Shown here: positions 1-8,950 of the stretch, one piece after another
How positions within the stretch are numbered: the stretch's first letter is position 1
Layout: each line of letters opens with the position of its first letter
DNA from: a virus
Direction: 5' to 3' (one strand)
Virus record (IMG/VR): IMGVR_UViG_3300038326_000452
Location: 1-39,595 of that record
Length of the DNA: 39,595 nt
Made by a program: the position numbers and the translations under genes
Notes under the pieces: model-generated
Database searches by the model: none
What the model was told of the DNA's origin: nothing
What the model saw: the letters and a program-made list of their open reading frames with translations, nothing else

Positions 1-127
1 GTCTATGTCAAGCAATAGTTCCAAAATTATTTCAAGAAATTTTCTTATCTATCTTAATAAGCCCTTGTGGATTATATATCATTCTTCTTTCTTCTCATAT
101 TTGAGATATATGCCCCATAGGAGCTTT
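1..127. repeat. Terminal direct repeat, left copy
   Basis: These 127 bases are identical to 39469-39595. The DNA methyltransferase frame runs through the repeat without interruption when the ends are joined, which shows the molecule maps as a circle. A length of 127 equals a common assembler k-mer, so this is probably contig-closure overlap and not a biological terminal repeat. A headful, circularly permuted genome would give the same picture. Confidence 0.95.
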
Positions 128-460
128 ACTAAATACAAGTATATCTTCGTGTTTTGTCATAGGTCTATTTTTACTATGTACAAAATTTGTAGAATTATTT
201 TTTATCCAAGTATATTTATACTTATATTCATTTATGCTACTCATCATAACTCTAGGAGTAAAACTTCAACTTGCAAAAACTATTATGCTTCCATTAGGTT
301 TTAATTTTTTCCAAGCTATATCAAAGAATTTATTAAAATCAACATATTTATCCCATTTACTTGCAATAGTGTTATATGGGGGGTCAATCAGGATTAGTTC
401 TATACTATTATCTGTTCACTTAGACAATATATCTAATGCTTCTCAATGTATTAATCTCAT
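1..460 (-). CDS. DNA methyltransferase, N-terminal part (gene spans the window ends)
   Basis: This is the N-terminal 153 residues of a 247-residue DNA adenine or cytosine-N4 methyltransferase; the remainder is at 39185-39468. The protein starts MRLIHGEALDIL and reaches the catalytic DPPY at residues 26-29, the motif that binds the target base in amino-methyltransferases. With the SAM-binding motif near the C-terminus, this is the beta-class order seen in small phage and restriction-modification enzymes. No restriction endonuclease lies beside it, so it is probably an orphan enzyme that protects phage DNA or marks it. The start ATG lies 10 bases below the stop of the next upstream gene, so it is the last gene of the early accessory operon. 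Target specificity cannot be read from the sequence. Confidence 0.9.
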
Positions 461-470
461 TATTCCTATA

Positions 471-626
471 TTAAGTTATAATATCTCTAATAGAGTTGTA
501 TTTATCTTCTATTTTTTGTAATCTTTTTAATTCTTTAATTTTTATTAATGCACATTCTCAAGAAAAAAATTTAGTAACAACTTCATCTTCAGATAACCAA
601 TTCCTAGTATCCATATATCATATCAT
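471..626 (-). CDS. Small hypothetical protein, 51 aa
   Basis: Not recognised. It is a charged, helical-looking protein with a lysine- and glutamate-rich second half (KIKELKRLQKIEDKY), so a short coiled coil is possible. Two in-frame ATGs are available, at 626 and 614; I chose the outer one, but neither has a Shine-Dalgarno sequence. It sits 10 bases upstream of the methyltransferase start and is probably co-transcribed with it. Confidence 0.6.
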
Positions 627-639
627 AATTGTTTAGTTA

Positions 640-720
640 TTATATTAAATCAAAAAATACTTCTACCATTAATTCAGATAATTGTTTCTGAGTTTGTTTT
701 GTAATTTGTTGTTTATTCAT
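640..720 (-). CDS. Very small hypothetical protein, 26 aa
   Basis: A 26-residue frame starting MNKQQITKQT, glutamine-rich and probably helical. It overlaps the end of the next upstream gene by 8 bases, the same tight packing as its neighbours. That packing is the main support for it, since so short a frame could be chance. Function unknown. Confidence 0.4.
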   Translation of the reverse strand: MNKQQITKQTQKQLSELMVEVFFDLI

Positions 721-1087
721 TTTCAATTACTTCAATATAAACTGTACTTAATTTTGCACGATACTTAAATTTTTTCTTTTTAGTTCTCTTTAAAAATATC
801 CTCTGTGCCTTTGATTTAAAATAAAAATCAATTCATAAATCACTAGCTTTTATATCAGAAAAATAATCAAATTGTATACTATCGTGGGGGTATCTATCTA
901 AATATAATTTATTATTTTCTCTATCAAATCAAAATATATCTACACAACCATATCAACTATCGTGCTTATATTTATTAGGTATAAGTAATATTTCATCACA
1001 AATAACTTCTCTCCCCCATTCTTCTGCTTCTTCTCATAATTCATATATTTCTTTTCTTGATAAATTATTCCAATCTATATTTTTCAT
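713..1087 (-). CDS. Hypothetical protein, 124 aa
   Basis: Not recognised. The acidic N-terminal half (EIYELGEEAEEWGREV) is followed by a tyrosine- and aspartate-rich middle and a very basic stretch RTKKKKFKYR before the C-terminus. The frame is closed by TAA stops on both sides and contains several TGA-glycines. It lies in the run of small early genes; the basic patch could bind nucleic acid, but that is inference. Confidence 0.7.
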
Positions 1088-1103
1088 TATTTCTGTTTAA
1101 AAA

Positions 1104-1328
1104 TTAATCCATATATCTATTTCATATTCTAACTAAGCACTTAATACATATATCTGTTTCTATATCATTAGTAAAACATTCTAAAGCATTTTCAATTCAA
1201 CATTGAGTAGCTATTAAGTCTAGGAATGCTTGCTCACATTTTTTACAGGTTTGTTTCATTAATTTATGTTCAGATAATTTCATATCTTTAGCAACTCTTT
1301 CTATTGCTTCTATTGGTGTTTCTCTCAT
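1104..1328 (-). CDS. Small cysteine-rich protein, probable zinc binder, 74 aa
   Basis: Contains CKKC at residues 28-31, isolated cysteines near the middle (QCG, ECF) and a second CIKC pair near the end. Paired CxxC motifs of this spacing usually bind zinc. The family is not recognised. The start ATG follows an A/T-only leader and the gene lies between other short early genes on the same strand. It could be a small transcription or host-takeover factor; this is inference only. Confidence 0.65.
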
Positions 1329-1380
1329 AGTTATTTCTTTATTAAATTATTAAGATATTTTTCTACACTCTCTATTGATA

Positions 1381-1842
1381 TTATCTAAGCTTCTTTAATA
1401 ATTCAAGTAAATCAGCTTCTTGTTGTTCTGAGTAAAGATTTAGTGGTCTATATTTAATATGTCAAAAATATTTATCTTCATATTCTTTTCAGTCTATTAT
1501 TCAGTCCCCTCTTATTTCAGAATTATTTATAGTATATCATTTTTTATTTATATACTTCAATACTGCTGTTATATCATAGTGTCCTAGTATTTTAGTGGGT
1601 ATGTATTCTCTCCTATATTCTCTATTTTGTATATCAGTACAAGTGATACATAAATCTACTTTATGTATTCAGTTTAAAACATAATTTGAAAATTTATCAC
1701 TAAATATTTGGTGTCTTCAATCTAACATTATAGTTCTTTCTGTTCAATATTTATCTCTATATTCTACCCAACACCCCTCACTTAAAGTCTTATCCATATA
1801 AGGCTCTAGTATTTCTATTAATTGCTTTCTTGTTTCTCTCAT
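1381..1842 (-). CDS. Hypothetical protein, 153 aa
   Basis: Not recognised. The protein starts MRETRKQLIEILEPYM and contains one CITC pair near the middle; the rest is mixed charged and aromatic residues without membrane segments or a signal peptide. It ends in a leucine-rich helix (ADLLELLKKLR). Its ATG overlaps the 3' end of the preceding gene, so the two are probably translationally coupled. Confidence 0.7.
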
Positions 1843-2048
1843 TTGTTCTTATTATTAATTATATTAGCAACTGCTTCCAATGTTTTTTCTTCTAGCATAT
1901 CTCTCCTTTCTATACTTCAAGCTTTGGTTTGTTTATATTCTTCCCAAGCTTCATCATCAAAATCAATAGTCATTACTTTCCTAACTCATTTTTCTATGTA
2001 ATTATTCTTAGCTGTTTCTTGAATATATCAAGTGGAAGATATGTACAT
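1818..2048 (-). CDS. Small hypothetical protein, 76 aa
   Basis: A charged protein with an acidic central stretch (DFDDEAWEEYKQTK) and probable helices. It overlaps the next gene by 25 bases. The overlap contains an ATGA in which TGA is read as Gly, and translation runs seven more codons to TAA. Function unknown. Confidence 0.65.
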
Positions 2049-2082
2049 AGTGGTTTTCAATATATTCTATTTATTAAATAAA

Positions 2083-2451
2083 CTAATTAACCAATTTAAA
2101 ATCTCTTATTATACTTTCTTTAGTGTATTCTCATCATAATTCTTTAATAATATCTTTACCCTCAAAAGTTAAAATACTATAAGAAATATCCTCATCTTCA
2201 AAAATTCATATTAATATTGAATAATCATCTGTTATCCAAGAAATATCTATACCTCAATTAATAGTAGGAGATATACAAGGCTCGGTAAATTTTTTTAAAA
2301 TATCATCTTTATAAATTTCTCTTAATGTTTTTATTGCTAAATTCCAAATCTCTTTTTTAATAGGTATAGCTCATTCATCGTCCCAATTAGCTTTTAAAGA
2401 TAATAATCCTTTAGAGTTTTCTATAATTTTTTCTAATTCTTTTTCAGTCAT
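2083..2451 (-). CDS. Hypothetical protein with NWDDEGA motif, 122 aa
   Basis: An N-terminal helix leads into SLKANWDDEGAIPI, which resembles the 'W-D-x-x-G-A-x-P' signature of a widespread small family of unknown function in bacteria and phages. Later parts are acidic beta-rich sequence (DYSILIGIFEDEDISY). No catalytic residues are obvious. The motif resemblance is from memory and is not proof of family membership. It ends in TAG. Confidence 0.7.
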
Positions 2452-2515
2452 TTCATTATCTTATCAATTAAAATCTTCACTCTCTCTATTTATTAAATAA
2501 TCACAGTTCACTTTA

Positions 2516-2710
2516 TTAATCACATTTTAAAACTTGTCTTGCATTCTGTAATGAAATTTTAAATCATTTATCTTGTAAGTAATATATTTTATCAAGAGTA
2601 TTTTTATCTATTTCTAATATTCTTCAAGTTCAATAACTACATTCACATTCTCACATTGTGTTTACATTATTAGTAAAACAAGTTGCACATACTTCTTTTA
2701 TTTTAGTCAT
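2516..2710 (-). CDS. Small cysteine-rich protein, probable zinc binder, 64 aa
   Basis: Carries CATC at residues 8-11 and CEC a few residues after NTMGE, plus a cysteine near the C-terminus, an arrangement typical of small treble-clef or ribbon folds. Its start overlaps the stop of the preceding secreted-type protein by 8 bases. Function unknown. Confidence 0.65.
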
Positions 2711-2855
2711 AAAATAATTCATCAAATATTAAATTAAACACTTCACTCTCATTTAGCACTCCTAAATCTTCTAACATAAAAGTTAGCTCTAGCATTTCAT
2801 AACTAGAATATGTTATAGTTGGGATTAGGAGTAGGGTTATTAGGATTAGTTTCAT
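2703..2855 (-). CDS. Small exported protein, 50 aa
   Basis: Residues 1-18 form a clear signal peptide or membrane anchor (MKLILITLLLIPTITYSS), followed by an acidic tail of about 30 residues. There is no lipobox cysteine. It is likely exported or membrane-tethered, possibly acting at the cell surface, for example in superinfection exclusion; that role is inference. It overlaps both neighbours by a few bases. Confidence 0.6.
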   Translation of the reverse strand: MKLILITLLLIPTITYSSYEMLELTFMLEDLGVLNESEVFNLIFDELFYD

Positions 2856-3052
2856 AATTCTTTTATATAAATTTTTTTAATATTATAAGTTTTTCATTCT
2901 TCAAGTTGTGCTTCTCAACAAATATATGTATTTAATTCTTGAGTGCATACATCTTCATTTTTGACTATATTTACATTTGCTATTAATAAATATGTAACTA
3001 CTCCAGTCAGTATACCTATTCATATACCTATTCATATTGCTATTGTTTTCAT
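2846..3052 (-). CDS. Small single-pass membrane protein, 68 aa
   Basis: Residues 3-25 form one transmembrane helix with a GIGIGIG glycine zipper, partly encoded by TGA. The remainder is a polar domain with two cysteines (DVCTQELNTYICGEA) that could form a disulfide outside the membrane. At its 3' end an ATGA overlap with the next gene is read through as Gly and translation stops two codons later. It may form an envelope pair with its exported neighbour. Confidence 0.65.
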
Positions 3053-3387
3053 ATCATTCATTCAGTTAATAAATATTCTATAAATTGTTCAAATACTTCT
3101 ATTAAACTATTTCATTTAATATTGTCTTCTGCAAATTGTAAATCCATAATCCATTTTCAAGCATTAGGATATAGTAATTTCATTTGACACATATTTTTTC
3201 AAATAAATTCTATCGCTTCTTCTAAATTTAAAGCCTTATATCCATTTATCCATTCAGGGTCATCAGGGTAATAGATTATCGCATATTCTCAATTTGGATT
3301 TTTATAAAAATAATACTCTGTTTCAATATCATCTAATAATCATTTCTCACTTAACTCTTTTGAAAGCTCTAATCTTATTGTCTTCAT
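3040..3387 (-). CDS. Hypothetical protein, 115 aa
   Basis: An acidic soluble protein with many aromatic residues (ETEYYFYKNPNGEYAIIYY) and no membrane segment. The last residues before TAG again arise from reading an ATGA overlap as Gly. Not recognised. Confidence 0.7.
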
Positions 3388-3392
3388 AGTTC

Positions 3393-3596
3393 TTAAATTA
3401 ATTTTAAAATCTTATCAATATAAGCTTCTCGTTCGGCTCATATCTTACAAGCGATATAGGCATTATATTGTTCCATATCTAATCATACCATAACTCTTTT
3501 TCTAATAAGAGATATCTCGTGTAAAGTAGGATTAGATAAATCTTCTAGTACCTCTATACTTTTATCTGCATATATTATTATGTCTAGTGTTTTCAT
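3393..3596 (-). CDS. Small hypothetical protein, 67 aa
   Basis: A helical charged protein (MKTLDIIIYADKSIEVLEDL) with no recognised motif. It lies six bases from the next gene start in the same operon. Function unknown. Confidence 0.6.
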
Positions 3597-3606
3597 AGCT
3601 GTTTAA

Positions 3607-3822
3607 TTAAAAATTACCTTTAAATCAATTCTCTCCACTATGTAAAGAACAAACTTTTCAAATTCTTAACTTATTCTTGATAACTAAATCCATTAATTGC
3701 TCCTCTATTTCTAAATCAAACTCTTGTCTTAAACTCCATTGTAATTGTCTTATCTCTTGGTAATCTCAACCAATATCTACTGCATCTTGACAGTCTAGGG
3801 ATAGGTTATTATTTGTTCTCAT
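3607..3822 (-). CDS. Small hypothetical protein, 71 aa
   Basis: Central helices rich in Gln, Arg and Glu (QEIRQLQWSLRQEFDLEIEE) suggest a small helical bundle or coiled coil. One cysteine-histidine pair occurs near the C-terminus (KVCSLH). Not recognised. Confidence 0.6.
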
Positions 3823-3828
3823 TCTTTT

Positions 3829-4197
3829 TTAATTAAAATTACTATATTTGCCTTTCTTGTATTTATTATATGAATTTGGTAGCATCTTTAATATCTCCCA
3901 TTCTAAAAGTGTATTCTCATCTTTAAATCCATAGGTAATAAGTAATATCTCTCATATCTCTACTTTTGTATAAACTATTTTATGTATTCAGTCTGTAATT
4001 GTAATTTTTCATTTACTATCACTTTTTCTCCTTAATTGATTATTTTGTTTTCAAGCATTACTTAACCATTCTCTCAGAGTTGCCTCTAAAAATTCTTTAG
4101 CTTCTTTTATAGCATATTTTTTAACTTTCTGCTTCTTTATTTCAGGGTGTCTTTCAATACACCTGTCTATACTATGATTTGAAAAGTTTATATACAT
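3829..4197 (-). CDS. Hypothetical basic protein, 122 aa
   Basis: A lysine-rich soluble protein; the N-terminus (HSIDRCIERHPEIKKQKVKKY) is helical and basic and the second half is beta-rich (GKITITDGIHKIVYTKVEIG). The pattern resembles small nuclease- or toxin-like folds, but I see no defined active site. Function unknown. Confidence 0.7.
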
Positions 4198-4225
4198 ACT
4201 TATTTGTTATCATTTATTACTTTTA

Positions 4226-4459
4226 TTATACTTCTTTTACTCAAAACATCAACCTAAATACTCCTGTCTTTTTATCGCAGTCTATTCTAATACTTTTAGT
4301 ATCTACTTTCATAGGGTGGAGGAATATTACATCATCACTAGCTCAAGATATATCATATTCTAAATCTCAACTTTTTATGATTTGTCTGTATTCTCAGTAT
4401 GTTTGTGATTTTTTTCTACTTGCCTTAAAAAATATTTCTTTTTGATTTATTTTTTCCAT
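4226..4459 (-). CDS. Small hypothetical protein, 77 aa
   Basis: A soluble charged protein without recognised motifs, closed by tandem TAA stops. The ATG is 34 bases below the end of the 252-aa gene and separated from it by a hairpin, so its expression may depend on terminator read-through. Confidence 0.65.
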
Positions 4460-4485
4460 TTTTATTTATTAGTTTTTAAAATAGA

Positions 4486-4507
4486 GGCTCAATTAAGAGC
4501 CTTTTTT
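4486..4507 (-). terminator. Possible intrinsic terminator
   Basis: Inverted repeat GGCTC / GAGCC with a six-base loop overlaps the stop of the 252-aa gene. On the minus strand it is followed by TCTATTTT; on the plus strand a clean T6 follows. The stem is only five pairs, so moderate confidence. Confidence 0.45.
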
Positions 4508-5251
4508 CTCTATATCTTTTTCATCAAAAGTTTGTCAGTTAATCTCAGGGAAAAACCAAGTTTCTCAATAGCTTTTTTCTACTTGTGTCTTCATTAATTT
4601 TTTAGGAATATCTCTAACTTTTCATCAATATCAACCTCTCCAATAAGGCTTAGTTTCAAGATACCTAAACCATAGTCTTCTGAAAAAACTTGGGTGGAAA
4701 GCAAAAGCAAAATTATTTAATACTATTTGTTGCCCAAAATCTTTTAATTTTACAACAACTAGGTCATCGTGTTCTAAGCTTGTTTCTATTACTCAATATA
4801 CTTTTACATCGTGAGTTTGCATTTTCTTTACTATTACCTTTAAGGCACTTATTAAGTATTTAGATGCAGTTTCACTATTTACCCAACCTTGATAAGATAT
4901 AGGAACATATATAGTTACTTGTGGCTTTTCTCTCTCTATCTCATCTATAAAATTAATCATACAATCAGGTTGCCCATTTACATATCTAGCAACATCAACA
5001 GTAGCTCATTCAATAGCAAACTCTGTACTTAAATTTCAATTAACAGCTATTAAGTCTATATCTTCTAACATTTTTAATCAACTATCCCAACCATACTTAG
5101 CTAAATCAACAGCCTCTTTAAATGAATTAGTTAATGTAAAATCTCTACTTCATTCCTCAGAGCCATTTCAATTATCTTCTAATCTTTTAGTGGTAGTTAC
5201 ATACTCTAAAAACTCAGAGTATGTAAAATCATTTCTAATTATTTTGTTCAT
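4493..5251 (-). CDS. Conserved phage protein, probable partner of the AAA+ ATPase, 252 aa
   Basis: The N-terminal region (RDFTLTNSFKEAVDLAKYG, then WDSG) and the later VARYVNGQPDCM match a conserved phage family that I remember as DUF7192; its biochemistry is not known. In related phages it is often near a MoxR/CobS-type ATPase, and here it lies only 11 bases after one, so the two probably act together. The C-terminal half contains a long aromatic stretch (FAFHPSFFRRLWFRYLE). No membrane segment is seen. The family name is from memory; the ATPase link rests on gene order. Confidence 0.75.
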
Positions 5252-5262
5252 AATATTTAAGA

Positions 5263-6288
5263 TTAAAAATTATTAACTCTTTCTTGTAGCATAGTTCTTC
5301 TAAGTTCCTCAGATGCTATTTGTATTCTTTCTAAATCACTCATACTATCATATTCACTATCTGTTATAATTTCTGTTTTAGGTTTTTTAGTTGTCTTTTT
5401 TTTAGATGCTGTTCCAAATGATAAATCTATTAGATTAATTTCATCTTGGCTCATACCTTTGAAGATTAACATTTTTTTAATATCTTCTACACCTATTCAC
5501 TCTTTTAATAAATCTTGCCCCATAAATGTTGCTCTAGGAGAGATTATACATCTAACTTTTTTAGTTTCTGCCCTCTTTCTAATCTTTTGTACATATTTAC
5601 ACCATTCTTTATTTGTAGATGCTGTAAGCTCCATTTTTTCATCATAAGGAAGCTCTATGAAAGCAAATCTATCAAGAGTAGCTCAATCAATTTTATTTCT
5701 TCATACATACTCAGCAGTTGCTCAAGTTCAATAAGTATTTCAAGCCATAACAATTATAAAGTCTTTATGTTTTGAAACCATTTTATCAGGAAATGCACAC
5801 ATTCAGTTTGCAGTAGCTTGATTTAATGAAGCTAGAACATTAGGATTACCTGCATCAAATTCATCTACTAAGAATATTCAACCTTTCTCGTAGGCTTTTC
5901 TAAATAGTGTAGGTATATATTTTCAAGTTGCCTCCATATATCCGAAAAATTCGTGTATTCAAGTTTGGGCAGATACTGACTTAGAATAAAAATCTAAAGT
6001 TAGTGATTTTGCTACATTTTCTACTAGAGTAGTTTTACCTCATCAAGCAGGTCATACTAGAGCAATATTAGCTCAAGTTATTGCAGTCTTTAATACTGTT
6101 TCAAATTTGAAATGTTGATTATTTAATTCAACTGTTTTTCTATGTGGTCTTCTAACTTGTATCTTTGTAGTTTGAGGCTCAAAACCTAAATTTTGTAGTT
6201 TATCAGTTAGTAATTTACCAACCTTAGAGTTACTCTCTAATTCAGAGATTACTGTTTCAGCAATCATTTTTTCTATTGACATTCTCAT
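5263..6288 (-). CDS. AAA+ ATPase of the MoxR / CobS type, 341 aa
   Basis: A single AAA+ module. Walker A is GPAGGGKT at residues 79-86 and Walker B is IFLVDEFD at about 138-145. Sensor 1 is AGNTYG near 182-187 and an arginine-finger region LDRF lies near 205-208, followed by a sensor-2-like SPRATF near 255. The long insert between Walker A and B and the NTYG sensor resemble cobaltochelatase CobS and MoxR ATPases, which remodel partner proteins, usually with a VWA-domain subunit. No VWA gene is seen here. Three Walker A glycines are encoded by TGA. Start at 6288 (MRMSIEK); 6282 is an alternative. The C-terminal 70 residues are charged and probably outside the core. Confidence 0.9.
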
Positions 6289-6337
6289 TTATAAATAATG
6301 AATTAAAATGTAGTTTTATATCATTTCGGATAATTGA

Positions 6338-6559
6338 TTATTCAGTAAATCACTCTAGGTATTTAATAAATCTAGCAGTTAATTGTTCTGCTTGTAGTGG
6401 TGTCATACCATACATATTCTTAAACTCTTTCTTTGTTTGATTATCATCATATACATCGCCTAGTGTAAAGATAATTCAATCTAGTCATCAACTAGCTTTG
6501 TTTAGTCATAGTAAATGTTCTGCTAATATTGTCATATCTTTTGTATCAAATTTTCTCAT
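6338..6559 (-). CDS. Small hypothetical protein, 73 aa
   Basis: First gene downstream of the strong promoter at 6613-6640, so likely well expressed. It has a glycine-rich stretch LGLNKASGGLDG with several TGA codons and an acidic middle. Not recognised. The ATG is about 50 bases below the -10 box. Confidence 0.65.
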
Positions 6560-6612
6560 AAGTAACTAATTAATAATTAAGATAAGTAGGTTATTTACCT
6601 AAGCTCATAATC

Positions 6613-6640
6613 ATTATAGTCTTTTATGATACAATGTCAA
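6613..6640 (-). promoter_or_regulatory. Promoter, TTGACA-16-TATAAT
   Basis: Perfect sigma-70 consensus hexamers on the minus strand: TTGACA at 6640-6635 and TATAAT at 6618-6613, separated by 16 bp. It lies in a gap between the genes at 6651 and 6559 and should drive the early accessory operon. Confidence 0.85.
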
Positions 6641-6650
6641 ACTCTTTTTA

Positions 6651-6815
6651 TTATAATCTATCTTTAGCCCTTTGTATAGCCTTTTTTATTTTACCTTTAA
6701 TAATTATTGCAAGGAATATATTTACTGCCTTTGTTCACAAAATTTGAACAAGTTTTGGATTTAATTCATATAATTCTAGCAACCTTTGTGTTCTCATTTT
6801 ATCTTTTAAGCTCAT
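6651..6815 (-). CDS. Small basic protein, 54 aa
   Basis: A short protein with a hydrophobic segment (AVNIFLAIIIKG) followed by a strongly basic tail KIKKAIQRAKDRL. It could bind membrane or nucleic acid. It is the last gene before the promoter at 6613. Not recognised. Confidence 0.6.
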
Positions 6816-6910
6816 ACTGATTTTGCATATAAATAAATATTAACAGAGATAAAAGTAATTATAATTAAAACTATAAATACCTCTGTTAAAAACCATTTTA
6901 TTTGTTTCAT
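6806..6910 (-). CDS. Small single-pass membrane protein, 34 aa
   Basis: Residues 9-28 are one hydrophobic helix (EVFIVLIIITFISVNIYLY). At the 3' end an ATGA overlap with the next start is read as Gly, then Ala and TAA. It pairs with the adjacent 33-aa membrane protein; both may act on the host envelope. Confidence 0.55.
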
Positions 6911-6915
6911 AATTT

Positions 6916-7017
6916 TTAACTTAATAACCAAAATAAAAACAACACAACAAGACACCACAATGGTCATATGCTAATAGCTACCCATATAAGAATAGCTAGT
7001 GCAATTAAATAAATCAT
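6916..7017 (-). CDS. Very hydrophobic small membrane protein, 33 aa
   Basis: Almost entirely hydrophobic (IALAILIWVAISI, then LVVLFLFWLL), enough for one long or two short membrane helices around a Gly-Pro encoded with TGA. Small hydrophobic phage proteins of this kind are often inhibitors or exclusion factors; the role here is unknown. Confidence 0.55.
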
Positions 7018-7024
7018 AATCTTT

Positions 7025-7258
7025 TTATATTAAAAAATCTTTCAACTCAAACTGAGTTATAGATTTACAAATAAAATCTCAATTAGTTCTTCATTCATTA
7101 TAAACATCTACAATTTTTTTAATATTTTGTATGTTTATTCCTGTATTATGTTCGTATCTCCATATAGTTTCAGTTCTTACTCAAATAGCATTAGCTAATT
7201 CAGTTTGACTAAATCATAGGTTTTTCCTAACTTCTGTCAGGTATTTTGTATTTAACAT
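7025..7258 (-). CDS. XRE-family helix-turn-helix regulator, 77 aa
   Basis: Residues 8-45 form a Cro/CI-type helix-turn-helix: VRKNLGFSQTELANAIGV, then TETIWRYEHNTG. These proteins bind operator DNA and control phage gene expression. Four glycines are TGA, including that of the turn (NAIGV), so the domain is visible only with TGA = Gly. Its ATG overlaps the stop of the NinB-like gene (TAATG), indicating translational coupling. It is the only clear DNA-binding repressor-type regulator in the early region and is a candidate for binding the repeated ACACTAAG motifs near two promoters. Confidence 0.85.
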
Positions 7259-7641
7259 TATTCTTTGTAGCTATCATATAAATTTCTCACTTCTTCACTT
7301 GTTATTTCAACAGGCACATTCTTAATTTTTGCAAAAGCTATAATCGTATCTATAAAAAATATTCATTGCTCTTTTGTTAAATCAGATGTATTTGAAATAA
7401 CAGGCACTTCTATTTCCTCTTTACTCATTTTCAATTTCTTTGTTCAGAAGCATCAGCTCAACATATATATTTTTACTTCTTGGACATTATATCATAAATG
7501 TTTAGATATAGCTCAAAATAATTTATACCAAGTTCTATTTTGTGCAAGGCTTCTACCTTGCTTTGTTTCTTTTTTTTGGATAACCCAATCAACATCTTTT
7601 GATTGGGTTTCCAAAAATTCTATTACTTCTTTTGTTTTCAC
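7258..7641 (-). CDS. NinB-like recombination protein, 127 aa, GTG start
   Basis: The frame begins at a GTG that overlaps the TAG of the upstream gene (TAGTG). No ATG exists further up and an internal start would remove the conserved part. The signature GRSLAQNRTWYKLFGAISKH and later DLTKEQGIFFIDTIIAFA match the lambda NinB/Orf type of recombination mediator, which binds single-stranded DNA and helps load annealing proteins. A recombination role is supported by the nearby Rad52-type, NinG-like and PD-(D/E)XK genes. Family assignment is by motif pattern. Confidence 0.7.
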
Positions 7642-8162
7642 TATATTATATCATTAGAAACCATAGCAGTCATAATACTAACTATGCTTTCTTTCATTAA
7701 TTTTTGTCTTTTTCCTTTATCTTTTTCATTCTTTAATTTATATTTAAAGTCTTTCATTTTAGATATATCTTTTCTAGTAAATTTTCAACAATTTCTCATA
7801 GTTTCAAGTAATTTGTCATAAGTTTCTAATGTATCACTATCTAGTCATTCATCTTCATCAATATCCATTCTACTAAATCTTTCTCAAAATATTGCATCTT
7901 CTTTAGCATCTTCAAAATCTACATAAATTTTAACTTTTATATTATCAGAATTAGCTATAACTCTAGTTATATCTCATTCAATAAACATTCAAGTCATTGC
8001 TTCCAAGCTGTCTTTTATATCCTTTCAGTCATTTGTAACAGTAATTGCTCAGTATGTTTCATAAAAATTTCTAATATCGCTTATACTTTTATTTGTTTCT
8101 ATCATAAACACCATTGTTTCAAATTTTGTTTTTATACCAACATATACTTTTCTATTTTCCAT
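7641..8162 (-). CDS. Hypothetical protein, 173 aa
   Basis: A soluble mixed alpha/beta protein (MENRKVYVGIKTKFETMVF) with an acidic centre (DIDEDEGLDSD) and a lysine-rich helix near the end (KLKNEKDKGKRQKL). Not recognised. It lies within the recombination cluster and overlaps the NinB-like start by one base, so it may be coupled to it. Confidence 0.7.
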
Positions 8163-8184
8163 TTTTCTATTAATTATATATAAA

Positions 8185-8943
8185 TTATTTTCTTAAACTT
8201 GCTCACTTCAAACCTCTAGCTGTATCAGACATTCAAATTAAATCAATTCTGTTTCTTGCTCTTTTTTTTCTATTAATAATATTTTCTAATATAATACAAT
8301 AATCTAATGTACTAAATTGTCTTTGTACTACCATAATTTGTTCCTCTACTTTTAATAATCATTTTACTCAAGCTCTAATATAAACTCTAACTAATGCTCT
8401 AAGAAAATATCTGTTTTTAGCAAAATCTACAAATCATTCTATTCTATTTACCATTTCAGCAATTATTTCTGAGTATTTATATTCATTATATCATTCTCAA
8501 TTTTTAATAGCTTTTCAACTATTTTTAGTATCAGTTAATAAAGCCATTGCACTTGTAATTGGTAAATCATATTTCTTTTGAAATTCTAAGAAATATACAA
8601 ACCATTCTTTTCATTGTTTTGCATAATGATTAATATAATTAGGCAAAGTCCAATTTTTTTGACTAGCATTTAATTCTATCATTATTTGTTCCATATTTCC
8701 TTTTACTATTTGGTAGTAAATAGGTAATCCTAATTCTTTACAGGCAGAAAAACGATGCTGTCAATCAATTATAACTAAATTCTCATCAACTAATATTGGG
8801 GCTTCATTTATATAACCAATTTTACCAATACTGTCTTTTATTTTTTTAACTTGTCAATGTGTAACAGGTCTATTTTTATCACTCATAGTGAAAAGTGCAT
8901 AATCATCACTCATTAATATTTTACTATTCTCTAAATTCTCCAT
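8185..8943 (-). CDS. ParB/sulfiredoxin-superfamily protein, 252 aa
   Basis: The N-terminal domain carries VDENLVIIDGQHRFSACKEL (residues 52-71), the ParB N-domain signature in which GQHR binds nucleotide; ParB proteins are CTP-dependent DNA clamps. The glycine of GQHR is TGA. The remaining 150 residues contain aromatic and basic helices and no recognised second domain. ParB-like proteins in phages act in partition, transcription control or DNA modification. No parA or parS site is visible, so a partition role is not supported. It is 8 bases below the Gp157-like gene. Confidence 0.85.
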
Positions 8944-8950
8944 AGTTTTT

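Noticed and set aside
6806-7017. Holin calls for the two tiny membrane proteins
   Set aside because: They lie in the early regulatory region far from the lysis cassette, and the XhlA-like gene is a better holin candidate.
7486-7516. TATAAT box with TTGAGC upstream
   Set aside because: The spacing would be 19 bp, and the site is inside the NinB-like coding sequence.
7571-7615. Strong inverted repeat AACCCAATCA / TGATTGGGTT resembling a terminator
   Set aside because: It lies inside the coding region of the NinB-like gene once the GTG start is used, and no T-tract follows the stem on the minus strand.
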